Positions 1 to 7,367 of a stretch of 64,000 bases of DNA are shown here, piece by piece. The position numbers were made by a program, and so were the translations under genes. Position 1 is the stretch's first letter. Each line of letters begins with the position of its first letter. The notes beneath the pieces were generated by a model. The model made no database searches, was not told the DNA's origin, and saw only the letters and a list, made by a program, of their open reading frames with translations. Origin of the DNA: Scytonema sp045865695 (GTDB lineage Bacteria > Cyanobacteriota > Cyanobacteriia > Cyanobacteriales > Nostocaceae); contig NZ_BAACAP010000251.1 in NCBI RefSeq assembly GCF_045865695.1, positions 124,001 to 188,000 on the forward strand, given 5' to 3'.

Positions 1-6
1 GAGTTT

Positions 7-459
7 TCATAAAGTCCCTCCAACACTTTGCAAGAATTCTTCTCGCTCGTTTGTAGATAGTGAATCCGCGTACTCTTGCATAGTTTGACAATGCCCTTCT
101 ATTGCATCAGTTATCATCTGTATTGCTTGTGTTGATTTTCTACAAATCTCTGAATATCTTTTATTAAAATTATCGATTTGATTGACAACTTCTGCAACTT
201 CAGGTGAATTGACTGTTTGCTGAAACTCCAGGGGAGATGGTCTTCTCAATTTTTCCAACAAACCTTCAAGTAGTAATGCGGTTCTATGTTGAAGCCGTAG
301 TGAATTCTTCAATGTATGTTCAATTCTTTTAACTACGCCTTGACAAACGTAATTACGCTCTTTTTTAGCCTTGGTATACATAACACCAACTGTTAGCTTT
401 TGAGCTAAATAATTTGAGCATCCTAATGACTTTAATTGTTTTCTCGTGATAGTTTTCAT
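7..459 (-). CDS. hypothetical protein (150 aa)
   Basis: I do not recognise a family. The 150-residue product is basic at the N-terminus (MKTITRKQLKSL) and mostly helical by composition. It has a central stretch rich in Glu, Leu and Arg and no signal peptide or membrane segment. It lies 24 bp downstream of the coiled-coil gene on the same strand, so the two are probably co-transcribed. The start is an ATG; no strong Shine-Dalgarno sequence is visible. The pair may form a small cytoplasmic complex, but this is a guess from context only. Confidence 0.6.
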   Translation of the reverse strand: MKTITRKQLKSLGCSNYLAQKLTVGVMYTKAKKERNYVCQGVVKRIEHTLKNSLRLQHRTALLLEGLLEKLRRPSPLEFQQTVNSPEVAEVVNQIDNFNKRYSEICRKSTQAIQMITDAIEGHCQTMQEYADSLSTNEREEFLQSVGGTL

Positions 460-483
460 AAAATTCTGTATAACTGTCTGAAT

Positions 484-1137
484 CTAGCCAATGTCTAAAA
501 GTTTCTTGATTTCATTTGGGATATATTTTATAGTTGACATTATAAAATTTTTAATTTTCACTAATGTCTGGTTTTGGGATTCTGCTATATCTCTTAGTTG
601 CTCATTCTCCTCTATTAATATCTCACTTCCCTTTTTGAGTTTTTTAATTGCTTGAAGATTTTCATTCAAGGTCTTTTGATGTATTTCGATTTGTTTTTCT
701 TGTATTATAATTTCTTGCTTTTGGTCTAAGATTGTCTTTCTTTGCTCATTAATTCTTTCATGCTGTTCTTCTAGTTCTTTTTTATTTATTTCAATCTGCT
801 TTTTGTCTTTTCTAATTTGTTCCTGAAGAGCAGCTATTGTTTCATTAAGAGTAACAATACTCTTATCTCGTATGGTAACAAGTCGTTTCTGGGACGCTTG
901 CTGTCTTTGACGAGTTTTCGTCTCTGAGCCTCCAAAAGATGCCAATCTCAACGATAATTCGTTCCATTCTTCTTGAGAAAAGACTTTGAGTACTTCCTCA
1001 ACTGTTACTGATGGTGATTGTGCGATCGCTCGTTCAACATCAGCCATTGTCCAACCCAAGGACACGCGGAGAACTTTTTTACGTTCAGTATCCAGTTTGA
1101 TAATAAATTTCAGATCTTGCTCATGCGTTCCAGTCAC
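484..1137 (-). CDS. coiled-coil hypothetical protein (217 aa)
   Basis: The N-terminal ~75 residues look globular. From about residue 75 to 195 the sequence is a long heptad-like stretch rich in Gln, Glu, Lys, Ile and Leu (for example EQIRKDKKQIEINKKELEEQ), typical of a coiled coil. The start is a GTG four bases after the stop of a short upstream reading frame, which suggests translational coupling. No enzymatic motif is visible. It is followed by the 150-aa hypothetical gene. A structural or scaffolding role is inferred only from the coiled coil. Confidence 0.65.
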   Translation of the reverse strand: MTGTHEQDLKFIIKLDTERKKVLRVSLGWTMADVERAIAQSPSVTVEEVLKVFSQEEWNELSLRLASFGGSETKTRQRQQASQKRLVTIRDKSIVTLNETIAALQEQIRKDKKQIEINKKELEEQHERINEQRKTILDQKQEIIIQEKQIEIHQKTLNENLQAIKKLKKGSEILIEENEQLRDIAESQNQTLVKIKNFIMSTIKYIPNEIKKLLDIG

Positions 1138-1141
1138 CGCT

Positions 1142-1273
1142 TCACACCCCCCAATACTTATCCTTCACAATAATCTGTAGTAGCAGATTCAACGAGCCTA
1201 CTTTTTGTTCCGGACAACTTCTGTTTAATTCACCAATTAATTTTTCTAAGGTTAGAAACCCACCAACACCATC
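1142..1273 (-). pseudogene. short open frame lacking a start (gene remnant)
   Basis: This frame reads about 40 protein-like residues (core LEKLIGELNRSCPEQKVGSL), ends in TGA at 1142-1144, and lies immediately before the GTG of the coiled-coil gene. There is no in-frame ATG or GTG; the frame runs into the 3' end of the MEKHLA gene. It may be the last piece of a gene that once headed the coiled-coil operon. The family is not recognised. Confidence 0.35.
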
Positions 1274-1757
1274 ATGATTGGTTAATCTGCGTCCATTGGG
1301 AAAACCTAGCAGCCTGACCGCAATATTGATTTTCCTCGTCGAGTAGGTTCCAAATAGTGAAATCTGAAATCTCGTAGCGTTTACCAGTGCGAGAAATACG
1401 AACTCCCTGACTATTGCTTACGTAACCTTTGTTTGTCACTTCTTTTAATAAGCGCAAGCGCTCCTCCTGACTGACAGGTTCTGCTGAATACCTTGAAGGC
1501 ATTTGAAGGAGTTGCTCCCAATCAAGTTCCCAAAGTTCCAAAGCTTTGCGGTTAGCGTAGTTGTAAATCGGGTCTGCCTCAGTCCCGTGAGAAAATACTG
1601 GAAAGGGTGCTTCAAACAATGCCTGTGCTATTTGGGTAGGTGAACCGCTGACTTCAAGTAGAGGGTGCTTTGTCCAATATTGGAAACTGGAGAGTATGCG
1701 TTGGCTTTGGAGAATCACCGCCTCTTGTTGCCAAGGAAGTAGGATATTGGTGCTCAT
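1272..1757 (-). CDS. MEKHLA domain-containing protein
   Basis: The 161-aa protein matches the MEKHLA (PAS-like) family. Features seen are the opening PWQQEAVILQSQRIL, the FPVFSHGTEADPIYNYANRK segment and the RTGKRYEISDFTIWNL C-terminal part, at about the usual stand-alone length. In plants MEKHLA follows HD-ZIP III proteins; in cyanobacteria it occurs as single-domain proteins thought to bind a small ligand or sense redox or light, but the role is not established. The start is an ATG. The neighbours give no functional clue. Confidence 0.85.
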   Translation of the reverse strand: MSTNILLPWQQEAVILQSQRILSSFQYWTKHPLLEVSGSPTQIAQALFEAPFPVFSHGTEADPIYNYANRKALELWELDWEQLLQMPSRYSAEPVSQEERLRLLKEVTNKGYVSNSQGVRISRTGKRYEISDFTIWNLLDEENQYCGQAARFSQWTQINQS

Positions 1758-1961
1758 GGGTTGTTTGTAGTGCGATCGCTCTGTTTTTATATTTAGGAAA
1801 AATTATACCAATCATATACATACAACTAAGACTTATAGACACTAAACTAAGCTTCAGATATTATAGCCATTAAAGAATCATTTAAAGACGATACTTGGAG
1901 ATTAAAGGCGTCTTTGTCAACGGGCTAAAACCCTTTGCTGGTTGCTTTTCTGAGTTTAGTT

Positions 1962-2345
1962 TCAAAACTGAACCATTTCATAAGCCATGATAGCTTCATC
2001 AGCAGTCAACATAGTCAAGTTATGCTGTAGAGATTGACAGATGAGTAAACGGTCAAATGGATCGCGGTGTAAAGATGGTAATTTTATTAACTGAGCTACG
2101 CTCTCTTCATCAATAGTCAGGCTATTAATTTTGTGTCTTTCGCGTTGCTCAGGTCAATATATTTCAGGAGATTTTGGTAGCGGTAATTTTCCAAGTTGAT
2201 ATTTAATAATGCATTCCCCTAAAGAGACAACACTCAGATCGACAGTATTTTTAGGATTTTGAATACCATCCATAAAAGTTGTTGATAATTGATTGCTACC
2301 ACTAATAAACCAAAGAAATATGTGAGTATCTAATAATAATTGCAT
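1962..2345 (-). pseudogene. VapC-like PIN-domain toxin, interrupted by one TGA
   Basis: Reading from ATG 2345 gives a PIN toxin start (MQLLLDTHIFLWF, with the first acidic Asp). After KSPEIY a TGA stands at 2154-2156. The same frame then continues without further interruption through PEQRERHKINSL and the PIN signature HRDPFDRLLICQS to a natural stop at 1962-1964, for 127 codons in all. This is a full-length PIN toxin with a single nonsense codon. It starts 4 bp after the DUF2281 antitoxin gene, the usual vapBC arrangement. Truncation at 63 residues removes the later catalytic acids, so the toxin is probably inactive. Confidence 0.85.
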
Positions 2346-2349
2346 TGAA

Positions 2350-2583
2350 TTAAAACTTACCCTCGAAGTCACTTAAAATTTCTTCAGGTAATGGATCGTT
2401 AAAATTATCGGGGACAGTAAACTCTCCAGTGCAAAGACCGAAGGGACGAGCTTCTTGCAAATTTTCTGAAATTACTGGCTTGCTTCGGCGAGCTTTTGCA
2501 AACAGTAGAAAATCCAAAACCTCTTCAACTAAAATATCTGGGGCTTGAGCAATCTCTTGAATCAATTTTTCTCTTGCAAGCAT
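2350..2583 (-). CDS. DUF2281 family antitoxin (VapB-like)
   Basis: The 77-aa protein has the pattern of DUF2281 proteins that pair with PIN toxins in cyanobacteria: an N-terminal helix (IQEIAQAPDILVEEVLDFLL) and the C-terminal RPFGLCTGEFTVPD and LPEEILSDFEG motifs. It precedes the broken PIN gene by 4 bp on the same strand. The antitoxin frame is intact although its toxin is interrupted. Autoregulation by the TA complex is usual for such pairs, but no operator is evident. Confidence 0.85.
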   Translation of the reverse strand: MLAREKLIQEIAQAPDILVEEVLDFLLFAKARRSKPVISENLQEARPFGLCTGEFTVPDNFNDPLPEEILSDFEGKF

Positions 2584-2851
2584 TATCTTGTGCCTTCTTT
2601 AACATTTTTGATTTTAACGTACTTTCTCCAAGGTTAACATGGCAAGAGTGCAGTAGAGGATGTGAAAACCTTCCAATTTAAGTTGGTAGTGTGATAGGTT
2701 CGCACTCTGTCAGCAGATTGCCGTTTGAACTATCCAACGCACGAAGATAGTTCCTGATAACACAGGTAAAAGCGCAACAACAACCTGACGGTTATAACCG
2801 TGTTTTAAGTATAAAAAGTTTAGATAATTACCTCGGAATTTAACTAAACTA

Positions 2852-3014
2852 TCAAACATTAAGGAAGCGATCGCGGGTTAAATCACGGCTTTAGAGGAAA
2901 GAGGAAGATGTTTTGCCTGTTCCAGAAGAAACTTTGGAAGCGTTTCTGGGTTGTGTGAGTAAATTACCAAGAATTTTAAGCAAAGAGTCTGTCAAAGCTT
3001 TGCACAAGGTAGTC
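2852..3014 (+). pseudogene. hicB-hicA relic (degenerate copy)
   Basis: About 160 bp are clearly homologous to the hicBA remnant at 18.1-18.5 kb. They include NIKEAIAG, then an in-frame TAA, then ITALEE followed by a frameshift, then LPVPEETLEAFLGCV, and the overlapping GTG start of hicA (SKLPRI...KESVKALHK) before homology ends. Only the antitoxin C-terminus and the toxin N-terminus survive. Confidence 0.7.
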
Positions 3015-3189
3015 AATAAACCAGCCATTTGCTGTCCTACCGCTTAAATCATTAAAGGTACATCTTCGCGTATTATCTGACTTCTAAAGACTTTACCTTA
3101 TAAATCAATAAACAGATAGCAGTTTTGGTTATCCAACCCTCGTTAAAGGTAGAATTAAAAGAGAAAATAAATGCAAAATGTATATAATT

Positions 3190-3420
3190 ATGCACGATCT
3201 CACCAGAATTACCCGCAATTCAGAAGTTATGGGTGGTAAACCCTGCATCCGAGGAATGCGTGTCACTGTTGGTACTATTGTCGGCTTAATGGCATCTGGA
3301 CATTCTTCCAGTGATATCCTCAATGCGTATCCTTACCTAGAAGAAGCAGATATATATGAAGCACTAGCTTATGCAGCTTGGCGAGCAGAAGAAATTGAAG
3401 TTCCCTTGAAAACTGCATGA
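3190..3420 (+). CDS. DUF433 family antitoxin-like protein
   Basis: The 76-aa protein (counted from ATG 3190; an in-frame ATG at 3178 is also possible) carries the DUF433 signature MGGKPCIRGMRVTVGTIV and the helical YPYLEEADIYEALAYAAW segment. DUF433 proteins have a winged-helix-like DNA-binding fold and usually act as antitoxins to DUF5615 PIN-like toxins. The stop overlaps the next start (ATGA at 3417), showing translational coupling. The partner is truncated, so this may be an orphan antitoxin. Confidence 0.85.
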   Translation: MHDLTRITRNSEVMGGKPCIRGMRVTVGTIVGLMASGHSSSDILNAYPYLEEADIYEALAYAAWRAEEIEVPLKTA

Positions 3421-3629
3421 AAATTTTGATAGATATGAATTTGTCCCCAAATTGGGTTGGGGTTTTTGAGAGGTACGATATTGAATCAATTCATTGGTCT
3501 AGTTTTGGCGATCCCCGTGAACGAGATGTAGTAATCATGGAATGGGCAAGAAGTAATGGGTACATAGTCTTTACCCACGATTTAGATTTTGGCTCCTTAA
3601 CAAAACCTGATTTTTGGCAGGTAGATACT
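3417..3629 (+). pseudogene. DUF5615 PIN-like toxin, 3' truncated
   Basis: The N-terminal ~62 residues match DUF5615 Mut7-C/PIN-like toxins: MKILIDMNLSP, SFGDPRERDVVIMEWAR and FTHDLDFG, with both conserved acidic regions. After SLTKPDFW the family pattern stops, whereas homologues usually run to about 110-120 aa. The frame passes into the remains of a BrnA-like antitoxin. The arrangement looks like a deletion that fused two TA genes. The open frame ends at TAG 3684-3686. Confidence 0.75.
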
Positions 3630-3909
3630 GCTTGGTTTTCAGAGATAAAAGAGCACGCTATAAACAATACCTCAAGAACGAACTAGGATAGGATTGACGC
3701 ACTAACAGACGATGAAATCAATACCTCCGATATTCCACCACTAACAGAAGACTTTTTTAGCAAGTCACAGTGGCGCAAACCTATGTCATTACTTAGTATT
3801 CTGGTTACAATTGAGGCAGAAACTCTTGCGTGGTTTCAAGCACAAGGAGAAGATTGTGAAAAACGGATGGCGGCATTACCGACTTTATGCAGAAGCACAA
3901 AAGCATTAA
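3630..3909 (+). pseudogene. BrnA-like antitoxin relic with stop and frameshift
   Basis: In frame with the truncated toxin the sequence reads SEIKEHAINNTSRTN, then TAG (3684-3686), then DRIDALTDDEI, TSDIPPLTEDFF, LAWFQAQGEDCEKRMAA. This is the pattern of BrnA/CopG-like antitoxins, which usually have Trp at the amber position. A one-base insertion near 3876 shifts the end; removing it restores RLYAEAQKH and a stop at 3907-3909. The gene therefore carries a TGG-to-TAG mutation plus a +1 frameshift. Confidence 0.7.
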
Positions 3910-3922
3910 AGATTGAGAAAGA

Positions 3923-4246
3923 TTAACGTAGTGGATGAGCAACAGATGGATCTGCGGGTGAACGTTCTTTTGCTACGGCATCACTACTGGGTTCGAGCAG
4001 CAATTCTCTGTCTTCTGCTACAAACAGAAACAACAACCGATAAACCAAGCGCAAAAGTTGACGGTAGTAATCTTGAGTGTTGAGCGTTCCCGTTCTCAGT
4101 TTTTGCCGCAATTCTCCGTTACTGGGATGGGACAAAAAACCCTGCCCCAGGGCTTCGCCCTCAGCAATGCGCTGCAACAGATCGGCTGGAAGAATGGCTC
4201 CTTCAGTACGAATTGTGATAAAACTTTGACGTTGGCGAGTTTGCAT
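3923..4246 (-). pseudogene. Eco57I-type DNA methyltransferase N-terminal relic
   Basis: The 107-aa frame starts like large class I adenine methyltransferases (SFITIRTEGAILPADLLQRI). It then jumps to a second conserved block (QKLRTGTLNTQDYYRQLLRL, VYRLLFLFVAEDRELLL) and ends soon after. Family members exceed 1000 aa, so most of the protein is gone and an internal deletion is likely. It lies 9 bp downstream of a helicase relic, the order seen in DISARM-like loci (drmD, drmMI). An AGGAGGGGG ribosome-binding site still precedes its ATG. Non-functional. Confidence 0.6.
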
Positions 4247-4255
4247 TTCCCCCTC

Positions 4256-4513
4256 CTAACCCTGTGGCAAATAAATATAAATACCCAATCGAATAGCATC
4301 CCGCAACAACCGACAAGAACAATAATCGCCTAGCTGTGTGGGTTCGGGCAAATCAAAGCGAGCCGATTCCACAGATTCCAAAGCTAGATGAATACCCGTC
4401 ACCTCATCCTCAGTTCCTCCAAGAGGAAGTACAACTAGCATTTCATTCGATTTTGGCAAAACCACCCATTCGCGATCGCGTACTTTAACCAAAGACCCCA
4501 CAGCAAAAGTCAT
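4256..4513 (-). pseudogene. SNF2/DISARM DrmD-like helicase N-terminal relic
   Basis: The 85 residues match the extreme N-terminus of large SNF2-type helicases of defence islands: VGSLVKVRDREWVVLP, PLGGTEDEVTGI, and DYCSCRLLRDAIRLG. The homology ends before the nucleotide-binding motifs. The last ~8 residues do not fit the family and mark the deletion point. Together with the following methyltransferase relic it suggests that a DISARM class 1-like locus was present and has been deleted. The assignment is by pattern recognition; another SNF2 plus Eco57I system is possible. Confidence 0.6.
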
Positions 4514-4576
4514 AAATTATACGATTTCGGATTTTAGATTTTGGATTTTAGATTTTTAGATTGATATCTGTTATCG

Positions 4577-4612
4577 TTAAGTACTTGCTTGTATTTTAAT
4601 TTTCTCAGTCAT
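4577..4612 (-). pseudogene. 5' end of a second XRE antitoxin gene (11 codons)
   Basis: ATG at 4612 reads MTEKIKIQAST then stop. It matches the start MTEEIKVQASS of the XRE gene at 5080, with a similar upstream leader. It is the remaining 5' tip of a duplicated gene; the rest is replaced by an interspersed repeat element. Confidence 0.5.
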
Positions 4613-4633
4613 TTTTGCTCTCCTTGTTGAATA

Positions 4634-4741
4634 TATGGCGGTTTTCAATTGGGTACAATACATAAAAAAATTATGGAACCGCAGCCTGTAGCAGCCCGTA
4701 GCGGATAAATCTGTACTTCATTCTAGTGAAAACCGCTATAT
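4634..4741 (+). repeat. MITE-like foldback element, copy 1
   Basis: The ends form an imperfect inverted repeat: tatggcggttttcaattggg on the left, and on the right the complement of tatagcggttttcactagaa. The same ends occur at 45945-46072. The centre includes ccgcagcctgtagcag, which also occurs in the hairpin at 59231. No open frame is present. Confidence 0.6.
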
Positions 4742-4750
4742 TACTAAAGA

Positions 4751-5080
4751 TTACCTAGACACAACTCGTGTTTGAGCTTGTAAGTCAGATTGAGGTTTGC
4801 TTGTCACTACAATCTCTACATCTTGACCTAGTGCATTCAAGAAGCGAAACAGGCGCACAGTCGAAAATTCTGATAATTTTCCCGTCATCAAAGCAGAAAC
4901 CTTTGCTCGATCGATTCCTAAAAGTTCTGCTGCTTCAGCCTGCGTTATTTGTTGTGTAGCAATAATGTTACTAATCTTACGTGCAAGTTCAGCTTTTACC
5001 AGCAATTCATCGGAGTTCTCTAAACCCAAATCGGCAAATACATTACCGCTACTTGCTTGTACTTTAATTTCCTCAGTCAT
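4751..5080 (-). CDS. XRE family antitoxin (HTH_37/HigA-like)
   Basis: The 109-aa protein has an N-terminal FADLGLENSDELLVKAEL segment and a helix-turn-helix (TQAEAAELLGIDRAKVSALM) at about residues 46-66. It ends with the GQDVEIVV strand typical of HTH_37 antitoxins of RelE/HigB-like toxins. GGGAGAAAAAGA directly precedes the ATG as a good ribosome-binding site. No toxin frame is visible upstream, so it is an orphan antitoxin or a regulator. Confidence 0.85.
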   Translation of the reverse strand: MTEEIKVQASSGNVFADLGLENSDELLVKAELARKISNIIATQQITQAEAAELLGIDRAKVSALMTGKLSEFSTVRLFRFLNALGQDVEIVVTSKPQSDLQAQTRVVSR

Positions 5081-5273
5081 TCTTTTTCTCCCTGTTGGGT
5101 ATGTAAGTGTAACCGACTAACAACGGTATGACATCCTTGAAGCGATCGCTTAGCCATAAATCTTATAGTTTTACCGTAGAAATTACTAAACTAGCGTTAA
5201 ATTTATTGAGCAACAGCTAAACAGCGATCGGATTAAGTTAAAATTTGTTGCAAAATGAGGCTATTTTGCACAA

Positions 5274-5504
5274 GACAAGGAAGACAGAATAAGAGCGTGT
5301 TATCAGCATGCTTGTTTGCGATTCGTATCTAACGAACAAATGACTAATTCTTCATTGCGAAAAAAATTTTCAATTTCCTCAGAGAATGCCTCGATTGCCT
5401 CACGTATTATCACAGACACAATAAAGGCGGGGTTGAGCAAACCTTACGATCCAAGTAGTGAATCTAAAAAACACACAAAGTATGTCCTTTTTGGGCTTGA
5501 CTAG
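5274..5504 (+). pseudogene. C-terminal relic of an AlbA_2/RecG-like ATP-binding protein
   Basis: A frame without a start reads DKEDRIRACYQHACLRFVSN, then MTNSSLRKKFSISSENASIA, SRIITDTIKAGLSKPYDP and a C-terminal KYVLFGLD. This is the winged-helix tail common to Schlafen-like AlbA_2 and RecG-like putative transcriptional regulators. The upstream ~400 residues are absent. A 53 bp direct repeat begins at the stop codon. Confidence 0.6.
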
Positions 5505-5653
5505 CTTTTGAGCTTTGAGTTTTATTTGACGGTTATTTGACTGGCAAAATAGTCTGAAGTTACAAAATCATCCTGTCGTTATTTAAAACCCCTATTGTAT
5601 CTAGCTTTTGAGCTTTGAGTTTTATTTGACGGTTATTTGACTGGCAAAATAGT
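5501..5653 (+). repeat. 53 bp perfect direct repeat flanking 47 bp
   Basis: The 53 bp starting ctagcttttgagctttgagt occur at 5501-5553 and again, identically, at 5601-5653. The second copy abuts the left end of the ISL3-type element exactly. The 47 bp between them are unique. This could be a solo duplication formed at insertion or part of an older element. Confidence 0.8.
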
Positions 5654-5719
5654 GGTTCTTGCGTACTTAGCGTGCTAAAATATTAATATTTGTTCTAATA
5701 TTTTTGAGTAAAGCTAATT

Positions 5720-7065
5720 ATGAAAAGAATAATGACTCCACTCTTAAATTTGCCTGAAGTAGTAGTAGAATCAAGTGTGCAACAGGATAAAATCTTATTT
5801 TTATCAGTACATAAAAAGGTGAAAAGTGCTGTTTGTCCACATTGTGGTACAAGGTCGGAACATCTACACCAAAATAAAAAATATTTAGTCAAAGATTTAC
5901 CAATGGGAGATAAAGAAGTAATACTAGATGTAAATAGACGAAGATTTAAATGCAAAAAATGTTGCAAAACATTTAGTGAGAAGTTAAATTTTGTAGGAAC
6001 GAAAAAAACATATACACATCGATACGCGGAAAACATTGTTAAACAAGTGATTAATAGTAATGTAAGTAGTGTGTCTAGAAATAATGGCTTAACCAAAGAA
6101 GAATCAAGGTAATTGATCGAAGATGTAGCAAACAATGTGATGCCGATAGATTTAACAAATCTGAGAAGATTAGGAATAGACGAAATTAGTTTAGTTAAAG
6201 GACAAGGTAAATTTATTGTTGTGCTAGTAGATATAGATTCAGGAAAATTAATAGGATTGGTAAAAGAAAGAAAACAAATTCAAATCGAAAAGACTATGAA
6301 ACAGTGGGGAGAAGAAGTTCTTCTTCAAATAGAAGAAGTCAGTATTGATATGACAGGAAACTATAAATATTTAGTCGAGAAGATTTGTCCAAACGCTCTA
6401 ATAACGGTAGATAGGTTCCATGTTACCAAGGTAATACATGAAGAGTTAAATCAAGTTAGAATAGCAGAAAAGAAAATAGCCTCAGAATTAAATGTGCCAG
6501 AGAGAGAGAAAGTATTTGAAAGTTTAAAAGGGAATAAATTTACAATCTTAAAAGCTGAAAATAAGCTGACGAGGATCAAGCTCTTAAAAAAAGGCGGAAC
6601 CCTCAAGCCCCTAGATAAATCAAGGGGTAGGAGAGGATATCCTATAATAGGGTTCCGCCTTTTTTTCTTGCCCGGTGCGTGACAGAAAAGCAAAAAGAGA
6701 AATTAGATAAAATTAGAGAAGCTTCTCCTTTAATAGCAAGAATGCATTCATTGAAGGAAGAGTTTCACGATATATTTGATAAGAGCAAAGATTTAGGAAC
6801 AGGAATGTTAAAACTAATCGATTGGTTAAAGTCAGCTGAACCTTATTATCAAAAAAGTGTCAAGACAATTAAACGGTGGTTTGGAGAAGTAGTAGGATAT
6901 TTTGAAAGAAAAACAACGAAGGTCGTAGTAGAAGGAATCAATAATAAATTGAAGTTAATAAAGCGGAGTGGATTTGGCTTTAGGAATTTTCACAATTTTG
7001 AAATTAGAGCTTTACTTTCTTGGCACTATGATATTGATTTAGCACGCGCTTTGTACGCAAGAACC
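5720..7065 (+). pseudogene. ISL3 family transposase, broken
   Basis: The N-terminal zinc ribbon (CPHCGTRSEHLH, then CKKCCKTFSEK) and HTH region are followed by the DDE core: LGIDEISLVKGQGK, then DMTGNYKYLVE, then ALITVDRFHVTKVI. A TAA at 6110-6112 interrupts the frame just before the LIEDVAN segment, and a 113 bp insertion after KAENKLT shifts the remainder (EKQKEKLDKIREASPLIARM onward). Removing the stop and the insertion would restore a normal ~410-aa ISL3 transposase. It is not expected to be active. Confidence 0.85.
6571..6683 (+). mobile_element. MITE (~109 bp) inserted in the transposase gene
   Basis: Eighteen-base perfect inverted repeats (aaaaaaaggcggaaccct at 6586-6603, complement at 6649-6666) enclose a short palindromic centre. 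The insertion is flanked by TGAC at 6567-6570 and 6680-6683, a likely 4 bp target duplication, and it splits the codons of KLT/EKQ in the transposase. It has no coding capacity. Its hairpin, with a T-run, could also act as a transcription terminator. Confidence 0.75.
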
Positions 7066-7204
7066 GCCACTATTGGAATTGCAACCCTTGCTACATCGCG
7101 TGTACGATCGCGCTCGATTAGAACTCGCTATCGACTATAATACACCTTGCATTCCCAAGTTATCTAAAGAAGATGAGACTTGGCAGCGAAGTTTCATATC
7201 TTAA
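7061..7204 (+). pseudogene. DUF4058-like C-terminal relic
   Basis: In frame from the IS boundary the sequence reads EPPLLELQPLLHRVYDRARL, then ELAIDYNTPCIPKLSKED and a stop at 7202-7204. This resembles the end of DUF4058 proteins (HxVYDRAxYDLxIDY). The rest of the gene is missing, probably removed when the ISL3 element inserted or by later deletion. Confidence 0.55.
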
Positions 7205-7367
7205 AACACTCAATTATTGCGGGCATATTCAAAATGGTCAAGTTATTTTCTCCAAGGTTAACATAGCGGGAGTTAAGTAGAGCGCGTTAAAAGCCTTTGC
7301 CAAAATTTCACTTCAATAAGCGCGAATTCTTACTGGTGATATATTGCTAACTATCCTGGTACGTGAA

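Larger units (their letters stand above)
5654..7065 (+). mobile_element. ISL3-family insertion sequence (degenerate)
   Basis: The element is bounded by imperfect ~27 bp inverted repeats. The left end begins ggttcttgcgtacttagcgt; the right end, read inward, begins ggttcttgcgtacaaagcgc. It encloses one broken transposase gene, and the 1412 bp length includes a 113 bp secondary insertion. No clear 8 bp target duplication is seen; the flank on the right is a DUF4058-like relic. Almost the same termini bound a 197 bp element at 27805-28001. Confidence 0.8.
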
